From contig NZ_JAUSUR010000002.1 in the NCBI RefSeq assembly GCF_030814225.1, positions 310,001 through 374,000 of the forward strand: DNA of 64,000 nt, read 5' to 3'. Source of the DNA: Breznakia pachnodae (GTDB taxonomy: Bacteria; Bacillota_I; Bacilli_A; Erysipelotrichales; Erysipelotrichaceae). Shown piece by piece: positions 19,701 through 27,194 of this stretch. Made by a program: the position numbers and the translations under genes. The first letter of the stretch is position 1, and the number at the start of each line of letters is the position of its first letter. Below the pieces are notes generated by a model. The model ran no database searches. It saw nothing but the letters and a program-made list of their open reading frames with translations, and was not told the DNA's origin.

Positions 19701-22700
19701 TCTACTGTTCCACTACTATCAAACTGTACATAATAGATTCCACTTGGTAGGTTCGTAAATGAATATGCACCATTTGCATCTGTCACTACACCTGTAAGAC
19801 TATTTCCTAAGATATCCGTAGTAACCTGTGTTCCATCACTTTTATATAAACTTACTTTCACATCAGGAAGTTTCCTTTCTGATGTTTCACGTTTACCATT
19901 TCTGTTTGAATCAATCCAAGCAACCCCTTCTACTGTTCTTCTCACTACTTTTGCCTGAACAACAGGTGCGTATAATGGGTCTTCGCTTGTTCCTGAAACT
20001 ACTGTTGCATCATTTGCATAAATGTTTGCTGGTTTATTTTCTGTTACTTTCAACTTGTAACTAATCTTTATACTTGTTTTACCATCTAAACTCCCAGTTA
20101 AATAAATTGATGTTGGTTTAGTACCTGATGGTAATGTATATGTTACAGTAGTTCCACTCACTGATTTCGTGGCTGCAATAAAACTTGATGTATTTACATT
20201 GTAAGCATTATTACTTTGATTCTTCATTGATTCATCTGTAGAGTACTTTAAATCTAAAGTAGTTGTTGGTGTAGCTGAATACTCTAGAGTAATTGTATCT
20301 ACTGTATAAGTTCCATCGAACTTCGTTCCTCTCCAGTCGCCTGAATATGGCATAATATCTAAGATTCTAATATTATTTTGAATGTTAGGAGATGCGTTTG
20401 CATAGTTAAGGAAATAACCAATATCTTCTCCTAATTCATACATGTTTTGATCGATACCTTTTGCGAAGGTAGTTGCATTTGTCTTAACTACTGTAAATCC
20501 TGCGCTTGTTTGATTTCCATTTGCAACACTATTAACTCTTCCATCACTGTCTGCATATATTTTTACAGTATTTGTAAAACTATCTGCATTCTTTGCATCG
20601 ATATCTGGATTAGCAGCATTACCAATAATCACTGAATAATAAATTTTATCCATTATATCTCCTACTTTTACGTCCGTAAAAGTCCAAGTTAATGTTTGAA
20701 CAGACCTTCCATTACTATCGGTTCCAACTCCTACAACAGGTTGAACTCCTGTACTATAATCTCCACCATCCACAGATTGAGTGTCTTGATTATAAGTTCC
20801 TCCTATTACAGTGGATCCAACAATATATTCCGTATTATATGGTAATGTATCAACAACTGTTACTTGATCTAAAATTTCACTGCTCGGTTTTTCACCATTA
20901 GCCAATTCCAAAGAAGGTTGTAGAACATAATCTACCTCTCTTTCTCCTGCATCTAAATCAAAGAGAGATTTAGCCTTTCCACTTACATGCTGAGCCACTC
21001 CTTTCGTTATCTTTGCATTGTTTCCAATAATTAAAAGGGATTGTCCGGCATTATAGCTACCACTATGAGATCCACTTACTATTTTTCCATTTCCATCATA
21101 CACTGTTTTTGAATATTTATATCTTGTTTGATGTCTAGGACTCAAGTAAACTGTTTGAGTTGTTGGCATATTTCCATTTTGTACACTTTGATCTTCATCT
21201 AAATTTACATCTGTTGCCCAACCTCTCCACTCATTAACAGTTTGGTAAACTTTTCCTACTTCTGCATCTTCTTTAATTTTTATTGGTATTTTAAATATTA
21301 ATCTTCCTCCTGAAGGAATATACCCTGTTCTAGATTCAAATAAGACACCAACACAAGTATATCCATCTGCATTTAAATCACTAATATTATTATAGTATAT
21401 TAAATCAGCTTCAGATGCATTTAGCATTTCATTATCATCAAGCCATCCTGTTTTATCAGGCTTTGCTGCATATAAAACACTGATATCAGCTTGTTTTGGC
21501 ATATTTTGTGAATTTACATCCGACTCTGGATAAATACTAATATTATTTTTAGAACTTATCTCATAAGCCTCGTCATCAAATTTTTGTAGAAAATTAAAGG
21601 AATAAATTTCATTTTCTGGATCTGCCTTATCCTGCAACAAATAACCTAATATATATATTTCATTTCCTGGATATGTCCACGCATCTCCAGCTGCTCTATC
21701 TGTTGCCAAGTTTTTCCCTGACTCACTAACATGATAATTATATTTCTCATATGATCCTGGAATTCTCTCAGGGACACTTAATGTTTTACTATCATCAGTA
21801 GTCTTCGCTTGCGTAGTAACTTTTGTATCACTTTTTGATGTTGCTTCAAAATTGCTATCATCAATTGTAAAATAATACTCATAATCATCTGTTGGTTCCT
21901 CATCCATTGGAATAATAAAAACACATTGTAATGCACTAAAATTGGCTTGATGTGCTTCATATCTAATTGTAGTATCAATATCTGATGCATTATTCACTGG
22001 AAATACATACGGCGTATCGATTGAAAATCCACTTAAGTTTACTGATAAAGAATCTCCAGTTCCTGTTATTGTAAATGTTCCTGCTTTATTCTTTATAATA
22101 TTCTTTGATGTAGATGTTGATCCATTTTTGTCTCCAAATGGTAATAATCCAGGTAGAAAATGCGAATTTGCTTCAAGTCTTATATTTCTTCCTAATGTTC
22201 CTTTGCTTGATGAAGTATTATGAAGTTTATAATCCCATAATACAGGTGTATAACTTGAAGTAACATCTGTTAAGGTTGAAGTATTACCCGATACTTGTCT
22301 TTCTACCTTTAATTTCAAATCAAAACTAAGATTATCTTTTGGTAACTCTATTCCTTTTATCCCTTTTTCTTTGCTATCATTAAGTATTTGAATACCAACA
22401 CCAAATGATACTGCTCTTCCATACACTGTATTTGTTGATGAGGATGTTGCCATTTCCCCTGAATCCAAATCAAATGAACCTTTTGTATTCGTATATGAAC
22501 TTTTCTCTGTAATAAAAATATTATATTTTGGTGCAGCAGATACTACTACATCATCTCCTGAGACTGATTTATAATCACTTTCGGGGTTACCATCCATCCA
22601 CACTTCAAACGTAGGTTTTATAATATCTCCATTAATTGCTGCATTTACTTTTATTTCGAATGGAAATTGCCTTGTTCCAGGAAATACATTTTTTCCAGCT

Positions 22701-24100
22701 TCTGCAGAGAAAAATCTTTTCCCTGTTAATACTTGTTTTCCATCAATCACTTCAACTTTTGCATCCACAATCCATTTCATATTATCAAGATCAAATTCCG
22801 CTATATCACTTGCTACTGGTAGAGTTACTCGAAAGTAACCATATCCACTCGTAAATGATGTATACTCACTTGTACTTCTTATTTGAATATTTGCATCTAC
22901 TAAATATCCTATCGTATCAAAGGTTCTAACAATTCCATTAGAGGATCCACTATCATTTCCAGGAGCATCATCTGTATCCCATACGGGTGTACCATCTCTT
23001 ACTTCACTTATCTCAATACTAGACACATATGCACTATCAGACACTAAGCCTTCTCCTGGTTTGCTGTCAGTCCATTTTAAATTCTTTTCTTCTTCAACTA
23101 AATCAATTTTGTTTTCAGGAGCTATAACATTTCCATATTGATCTGCTACATAGAACCCCTCATTTACACTATTTACTGTTCCATATACTCGATAATATGT
23201 AACCCCATCTTTTCCCGTAAATGCATATACTCTTTCTCTTGTAACTAATGTGTCTTTATCTGCTTCTAATTTTACTGGTGTATTGTAGTAGTCTGGTATT
23301 GTTGAAGGTGCTGTTGTTTCTTCAAATCCATTGTTTGCCTTATTCAACACGTACTTATCAATATCTTCTTGTTTACCATCAGTAAAATCCTTTACTATAT
23401 GCGTGGTATCATCTAACTCATACCATCCCTTAGTTGTTTCTGGACTATTTACATTACTAATATATCCATATGCTACATATATCTTATTACCATCTGCACC
23501 ATCAAAAGAATACACATCATATCTCGCTGTTGTACTGATTGTATCTTCTTTCGTTATTGTTGTTGGTACACTTGTATAAGTTTCTCCTACAAATATATAT
23601 GGTGCAATAGTTAATTTTTCACTATCTGTATCAATAGTAGTTGTAGATGTAATTGTACCTTGAGAGTTTGTCTCATAGAATGCATCTGCTGCTCCATCTT
23701 GACTACCATATATTCTATAGTAAGTATTGTTGTTCCTTCCCTTGAAATAATAAAGTACTGTTCCATCTCCTGTAGTGATTGGTTTACTTTCGTAATAAGT
23801 AGGTATATCACTTGGAGAAGTATTTTCCACAAATCCCGCTGCAAAGGTTTGTACTTGTTCCTTGGTAGCTTCTTCAGTAGTTATTATTTCACTTTCTGTT
23901 TTTGTTGTTTCTTCTGTTGATTCTGTAGATTCCGGTTGCGTTGTTTCCATGGATTCAACTTCTTCTGAATCTGGAGTTTCACTTACTTCGCTAGTTTCTG
24001 GTTCCAGCAAATCATCTGCCAGAAGGATGTCACTTGCGAACATTCCTACAATCATTGTCATTAATATCATTACGATTGATATTTTCTTAAGCTTTTTCAT
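16727..24100 (-). CDS. Giant DUF11/SdrD-type cell-surface protein, cassette 2 (2457 residues)
   Basis: Paralogue of the proteins at 6720 and 27195: same signal peptide, T/E-rich linker, three YYRVYG-type modules, SdrD B-like domain (about 1390-1480, DSNRNGKRE), DUF11 domains and C-terminal anchor (PSIATGD, hydrophobic helix, KQRKQAKNK tail). Two differences matter. It has four rather than five terminal DUF11 units, which explains most of its shorter length. And the central region from about residue 525 to 1020 is clearly different in sequence from the corresponding region of giants 1 and 3, which resemble each other closely there, while both flanks stay highly similar. It is the last gene of its operon, 26 bases after the InlB-like gene. 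Adhesin function is inferred. Confidence 0.92.
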   Translation of the reverse strand: MKKLKKISIVMILMTMIVGMFASDILLADDLLEPETSEVSETPDSEEVESMETTQPESTESTEETTKTESEIITTEEATKEQVQTFAAGFVENTSPSDIPTYYESKPITTGDGTVLYYFKGRNNNTYYRIYGSQDGAADAFYETNSQGTITSTTTIDTDSEKLTIAPYIFVGETYTSVPTTITKEDTISTTARYDVYSFDGADGNKIYVAYGYISNVNSPETTKGWYELDDTTHIVKDFTDGKQEDIDKYVLNKANNGFEETTAPSTIPDYYNTPVKLEADKDTLVTRERVYAFTGKDGVTYYRVYGTVNSVNEGFYVADQYGNVIAPENKIDLVEEEKNLKWTDSKPGEGLVSDSAYVSSIEISEVRDGTPVWDTDDAPGNDSGSSNGIVRTFDTIGYLVDANIQIRSTSEYTSFTSGYGYFRVTLPVASDIAEFDLDNMKWIVDAKVEVIDGKQVLTGKRFFSAEAGKNVFPGTRQFPFEIKVNAAINGDIIKPTFEVWMDGNPESDYKSVSGDDVVVSAAPKYNIFITEKSSYTNTKGSFDLDSGEMATSSSTNTVYGRAVSFGVGIQILNDSKEKGIKGIELPKDNLSFDLKLKVERQVSGNTSTLTDVTSSYTPVLWDYKLHNTSSSKGTLGRNIRLEANSHFLPGLLPFGDKNGSTSTSKNIIKNKAGTFTITGTGDSLSVNLSGFSIDTPYVFPVNNASDIDTTIRYEAHQANFSALQCVFIIPMDEEPTDDYEYYFTIDDSNFEATSKSDTKVTTQAKTTDDSKTLSVPERIPGSYEKYNYHVSESGKNLATDRAAGDAWTYPGNEIYILGYLLQDKADPENEIYSFNFLQKFDDEAYEISSKNNISIYPESDVNSQNMPKQADISVLYAAKPDKTGWLDDNEMLNASEADLIYYNNISDLNADGYTCVGVLFESRTGYIPSGGRLIFKIPIKIKEDAEVGKVYQTVNEWRGWATDVNLDEDQSVQNGNMPTTQTVYLSPRHQTRYKYSKTVYDGNGKIVSGSHSGSYNAGQSLLIIGNNAKITKGVAQHVSGKAKSLFDLDAGEREVDYVLQPSLELANGEKPSSEILDQVTVVDTLPYNTEYIVGSTVIGGTYNQDTQSVDGGDYSTGVQPVVGVGTDSNGRSVQTLTWTFTDVKVGDIMDKIYYSVIIGNAANPDIDAKNADSFTNTVKIYADSDGRVNSVANGNQTSAGFTVVKTNATTFAKGIDQNMYELGEDIGYFLNYANASPNIQNNIRILDIMPYSGDWRGTKFDGTYTVDTITLEYSATPTTTLDLKYSTDESMKNQSNNAYNVNTSSFIAATKSVSGTTVTYTLPSGTKPTSIYLTGSLDGKTSIKISYKLKVTENKPANIYANDATVVSGTSEDPLYAPVVQAKVVRRTVEGVAWIDSNRNGKRETSERKLPDVKVSLYKSDGTQVTTDILGNSLTGVVTDANGAYSFTNLPSGIYYVQFDSSGTVDLSKYTLTTKQASGVSSTVNSDADAVLDGSGNLLSAKITGITTPAIEDMKVMDYRMSNLDMGVYAPYTVEKASNPTGSYDGSDVPIVKEGQIVTYTITVDSPTANQSNLTMTDKLPDGMSLVSGSITYKLQGGAQVKVNDSAYNSSTGTITWPTLEVPKGKSEYTFKAIVDKVDWEENETERVYENIAIAKQPDIPDQPSNSVEHKTIRREADITKAAALVNEDNTVQSENNGTASSPVYSELEQTIEYRLVIKNTGHDDAKSGDIVITDNLPLDTTYIASSMTYEFRDSSNTAIAFPSSNATATMSGPDSSGKMTWTLTGMSSGEEVYLTFRVKAPTTSDNPATLLVKELEKEFNNTAHLKDVQREETVYETTYTDVDGNTYKENESVYSEKEISKDSNTTYHVVKEPLLTITKVSDVEEGSYVSSGDEITYSITVKNVGKATAKEIDIKDAIPEYTTYVPGTINFSGDATTVTPSDTAITDGTGELTWKIEGLAVEKSVIVTFTVKVDEMYESGEREILNQAYTRLPEDPWEPSEEVEHKQKVAYEIEKYSNPETGSYVDGNQEITYFIKITNTGESSLDKAQVKDAIPEHTTYVEGSVSYEGDADVVTPDDSTITDGLGELTWDIENVPVGKEVILSFKVKVDEMYETGERSIKNVAYVKAPEDPWDPSEEVEHKQKVSYEIEKSSNPESGSYVDGGDKITYYIKVTNTGESSLDNLQVKDAIPEYTTYVEESIAYEGSADFVTLDDTNIKDGLGELTWDIENVPEGETITLSFKVKVDELNTEGERDIKNQAYAKTPKEEEWTPSNEVEHKQGLEYTIKKSSNPEPDSILKSGDYVTYFIHVENTGSETLREIKVMDKVPTGTEYEEESIYSTFDNTKTNVDETQLTWEIEEIEPGAIAVVSFRVKVTGDQSTIRNIAQVQHKDNDPKDTNEIIHTIEPKKSASIAGNPSIATGDTVNVNSLLSLLIISMSGIIILFLKQRKQAKNK
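17268..18486 (-). repeat. Tandem 408-bp coding repeats in giant protein 2
   Basis: The EEVEHKQ-encoding junction recurs at about 17268, 17677 and 18085, with an exact 408-base step between the last two. The array has one unit fewer than those of giants 1 and 3. Confidence 0.88.
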
Positions 24101-24126
24101 ATTCTATTGCCCTCCGTTCCAATGAT

Positions 24127-24849
24127 TCAGTTTTTTTTCTTAAAGTTCATTTTTTTCATAAAAATATAAAATAAAATGAAACTTCCTAAAAAGACAAAAA
24201 TTCCAGATATCAATCTAGAGCCGTTTTTTTGTTGTAGTTGTTTCTCTTTTGTTGCTAAACTAGGAGAAGCAATAATATCTGATTCTTTAGAACTTCTTTC
24301 TATTTCTTGTATCTTTTCATCTTTATTAATTAGTTCTAATTCTGAATATTTTTCAGTTTCTTTTACTTCTTCTTTTTGTTCAATTTCCTCTATTTTTGTA
24401 TATACTGCATAAATTGAACGATCTTCAGTAATGTTTGATAATCCATTCCATCCACTAAACTGATATCCTTCTTTATTTGAAACTGATATATTTGGTGCAT
24501 TGTTACCATAACTAATTGTTTCTGTATGAATTAACTCATTGTCTAAGTAATACATTACTTGATAACTGGTTAGCATATATACTGCATAATAATTCTGGGA
24601 TTTGATTGCGATGTCCGAATTTAAATATTCACCATTTCCATTCGGTTGTGTATTAAACCCTATAAAATTGTATCCATCTTTTAAGACTGTGGGAACTACT
24701 ATTTCCTCTCCATATGAAAGTTCTTGACTAGAAATAAGATTTCCATATTCATCATAGAAGTTAACATCAATCATTTCCTCTGCCTGTATTCTTACAGATA
24801 ATAAAGCGAGTAATAAAATGAACAATAGAAAACCTCTTACTTTTTTCAT
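24127..24849 (-). CDS. InlB-repeat membrane-anchored protein, cassette 2
   Basis: 240 residues with a signal peptide (KVRGFLLFILLLALLSVRIQ), two InlB-type repeats (FYDEYGNLISSQELSYG...GFNTQPNGNGEYLN and YYLDNELIHTETISYG...FSGWNGLSN), an acidic-to-basic linker rich in Glu and Lys, and a C-terminal membrane helix (GIFVFLGSFILFYIFM) with a KKMNFKKKN tail. The ATG overlaps the sigma stop as ATGA, so the two are translationally coupled. Domain order equals that of the cassette 1 and 3 copies, while the linker is poorly conserved. Confidence 0.87.
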   Translation of the reverse strand: MKKVRGFLLFILLLALLSVRIQAEEMIDVNFYDEYGNLISSQELSYGEEIVVPTVLKDGYNFIGFNTQPNGNGEYLNSDIAIKSQNYYAVYMLTSYQVMYYLDNELIHTETISYGNNAPNISVSNKEGYQFSGWNGLSNITEDRSIYAVYTKIEEIEQKEEVKETEKYSELELINKDEKIQEIERSSKESDIIASPSLATKEKQLQQKNGSRLISGIFVFLGSFILFYIFMKKMNFKKKN

Positions 24850-26144
24850 ACACTAGTTTCTCCAATATTTATTTTATATTCTGTATTATTTCCAACCTTA
24901 TCATATAAATAAATATAAACATCATTATCAAATGTTCCATAGATGTATCCATCCTTAATTTCTATCTTTTCATCTTTATAAATGGCATATGATGTTCCAA
25001 AATCAATTCCTGATAGTTCATCTTGTAATTCAAGATATATTTTGTCTTCCTGCACATCAATCGAATTGATGAGTGGTGCATTATGGTCAATATTTGTAAC
25101 TGCCAATGTTTCACGTTCATCATCAATCGTTATTTCATAATTTCCATTTTCTTCAATAACAAATATTAGTGAATCCTGATCTAATTCAAATGCCACTTCT
25201 TTGTTATTATTTTTGATTTTAATCATATTTGATTCTACTTCTTTATTTAGAGATATTTGTACTTCAATATTTTTTCGTGTCATCGCTGTAGGATAGCTAA
25301 TACTTTCAATAATATTTTCTTCATTTGTGAAATAAAAATAACCTACAGTTACAAGTGATGCTGCTGTTAGTGAAGCAACTATCTTTTTACCAATTGCTCC
25401 TGATGTTTTGCTTAATCCACCTGAAAGAATTGCTGGAGCTCCAACAAGTGCTATTTCATTATGAAGATTAGTTAATATTGTTTGTGAATGTACTTCATTC
25501 ATTTGTGCTTGCTGATACATTGCTTGAAAGAAATTATATATAAAAGGGGTAAAACCTAGCGATAAGTATTTGTTTGGAGTTACTCCTTTACTTTCTAACT
25601 GTTCTTTCAGTTTTACTTTTATCTTCATTAATCTTGTTTTTACAGTTCCTTCTGGAATCTCTAAAATTTCTGAGATTTCTTTGATTTTGAATTCATCAAA
25701 ATAATATAATCTTGCAACTGTTTCAAACCTACTTCCTAATTCTTCAATTGATTCATCAATTTCCTGATAGATTTCTTGCTTATCAAATCGTTCTTCTGGA
25801 GTATCAGATCCATCCTGAATTTCTTCTAAATTAAACTCATCATCAACGTCCTGATACTTTTTATCTTTTCGATAATGAAGCATGATTGTAGAATAACATA
25901 TTCTATATAACCATGCATGAAATGCTTCAGGAGATTGTAAACTTTTAATATGCCGAATTACTTTAATAAATGTTTCTTGAACTATTTCTTCTGCATCTGC
26001 CGCTTTTCTAACATAAGAAATACTAAAATAATATAGAGCATTGCGATAAAATTCATATATCGCATTAAACGCTTCTAAATCATTTTGATTTTGTTGATAC
26101 CTAAGAACATACTTCGTATCAACACGTTTTGCTTCTTTTTTCAT
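24846..26144 (-). CDS. Membrane-tethered ECF sigma factor with extracytoplasmic Ig-like domain, cassette 2
   Basis: 432 residues from the ATG at 26142-26144, chosen because GGAGGG sits 4 bases before it and because the paralogues also start MK. An upstream ATG at 26160-26162 would add six residues but lies only about 8 bases past the -10. Region 2 contains ADAEEIVQETFIKVIRHI and FHAWLYRICYSTIMLHYRK; region 4 contains YYFDEFKIKEISEILEIPE and GTVKTRLMKIK. One membrane helix (KIVASLTAASLVTVGYFYF, about 257-275) precedes an outer part with DHNAPLI, DELSGIDFGTSYAIY and IYLYDKVGNNTEY. The DxxSGI(D/N)(F/Y)x(T/N)SYAxY motif recurs in all three sigma ectodomains. No anti-sigma gene lies nearby. Autoregulation and release from the membrane are inferred. 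Confidence 0.92.
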   Translation of the reverse strand: MKKEAKRVDTKYVLRYQQNQNDLEAFNAIYEFYRNALYYFSISYVRKAADAEEIVQETFIKVIRHIKSLQSPEAFHAWLYRICYSTIMLHYRKDKKYQDVDDEFNLEEIQDGSDTPEERFDKQEIYQEIDESIEELGSRFETVARLYYFDEFKIKEISEILEIPEGTVKTRLMKIKVKLKEQLESKGVTPNKYLSLGFTPFIYNFFQAMYQQAQMNEVHSQTILTNLHNEIALVGAPAILSGGLSKTSGAIGKKIVASLTAASLVTVGYFYFTNEENIIESISYPTAMTRKNIEVQISLNKEVESNMIKIKNNNKEVAFELDQDSLIFVIEENGNYEITIDDERETLAVTNIDHNAPLINSIDVQEDKIYLELQDELSGIDFGTSYAIYKDEKIEIKDGYIYGTFDNDVYIYLYDKVGNNTEYKINIGETSV

Positions 26145-26169
26145 ATTGCCCTCCATGCCCATTCTTTCC

Positions 26170-26198
26170 TATGACGCTTATTTTAGGCAAATAGTTCA
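26170..26198 (-). promoter_or_regulatory. ECF-like promoter of cassette 2
   Basis: On the minus strand TGAAC (26194-26198), 17 bases, CGTCATA (26170-26176). Transcription would start about 20 bases before the GGAGGG-preceded ATG of the sigma gene, giving a very short leader. Confidence 0.7.
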
Positions 26199-26206
26199 TT
26201 TTGAAA

Positions 26207-26242
26207 GTAAAATAAAAGATCATCTTTGTTGTTTAGATGATC
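26207..26242 (-). terminator. Terminator of the HAD phosphatase gene
   Basis: On the minus strand GATCATCT and AGATGATC form a perfect 8-bp stem, followed by TTTTATTTTA, nine bases after the stop at 26251. Confidence 0.8.
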
Positions 26243-26250
26243 AAATTTAA

Positions 26251-27075
26251 TTATTTTAATTTATGAAATCGCTGGTATAACCATTTAGCAACCCCGTCTT
26301 CATTATTGCTATCAATAATTCCTGTTGCTATTTTCTTTAATTCACTTGTTGCATTACTTACTGCATAACATTCATCTACATATTCAAACATCTCTATATC
26401 ATTTTTAGCATCACCAAATGCTACAACATAATCACATCCTAAATATTCCTTTAGTTGCTTGATTGCATTTGCTTTTGATACTGTTTTTGGCATAATCTCT
26501 AACCAATGTTCATGGGTGTAGATATCTTTGTGAAATACACAATAATAGTTATCTTTTAGTTTTTCATATAATAGTTTTAGTTGTTCTTCTTTATCAATAC
26601 AAGTGAAATAAAATATATTTCCATCATATAATTCCTTTTCAGTTTCTGCAGGGTTGTCTCTTATATCCCCTTGTCTTGTATTTAAATATTTAACTGCTCC
26701 TTCTGTAATATCTTTACGAATATAACGATAATATTCCTTATCATTTATAAAACTATATACTATAGGATGAACTCCTGCAGCGATTAATAATGATTTTATT
26801 TCTTCTACTTCTATTTTTTTAAAGAAGTTAGACATAAGAATCTTCTTTGTTTCATTTTCTACAATTATAGAACCATTATATACAATAAGAGGAAGTTTTG
26901 CATCAAGGCCTTTAGTTGCTTTTGATGCTGTTATAAATGATCTTGCTGTAGCATAAGAAAAAATCATCCCTTTTTCTTCCACTAATTCATTAATTGTTTT
27001 TCTTGTATAAGAGCTTAACACTTCATCAGAGTTCAATAATGTTCCATCCAAATCAGATACATATAATGTTTTCAT
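26251..27075 (-). CDS. Cof-type HAD-superfamily phosphatase
   Basis: 274 residues with the HAD catalytic motif DLDGTLL (Asp8 nucleophile, Asp10 acid/base), a type IIB cap (about 80-190), KANAIKQL (motif III lysine) and VAFGDAKNDIEM (motif IV, metal-binding aspartates). Such cytoplasmic enzymes dephosphorylate sugar phosphates or flavin/pyridoxal phosphates; the substrate cannot be read from the sequence. A GGGAGG ribosome site precedes the ATG. It has its own terminator and sits alone between giant gene 3 and the cassette 2 promoter, the only unrelated gene within the three-cassette array. Confidence 0.93.
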   Translation of the reverse strand: MKTLYVSDLDGTLLNSDEVLSSYTRKTINELVEEKGMIFSYATARSFITASKATKGLDAKLPLIVYNGSIIVENETKKILMSNFFKKIEVEEIKSLLIAAGVHPIVYSFINDKEYYRYIRKDITEGAVKYLNTRQGDIRDNPAETEKELYDGNIFYFTCIDKEEQLKLLYEKLKDNYYCVFHKDIYTHEHWLEIMPKTVSKANAIKQLKEYLGCDYVVAFGDAKNDIEMFEYVDECYAVSNATSELKKIATGIIDSNNEDGVAKWLYQRFHKLK

Positions 27076-27142
27076 ATATACCTCCCTTTATTTACTTATC
27101 CGCATATTTAATACCAATTTCATTATATCAATTAATTAAGAT

Positions 27143-27184
27143 AAAAAAAGACATCTTAAACTCTATTAGAATTTAAAATGTCTT
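27143..27184 (-). terminator. Terminator of giant gene 3
   Basis: On the minus strand AAGACAT...ATGTCTT is extended inward by TAAATTC / GTTTA pairing and followed by TTTTTTT, ten bases after the stop at 27195. Confidence 0.8.
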
Positions 27185-27194
27185 AAATTGCTTC

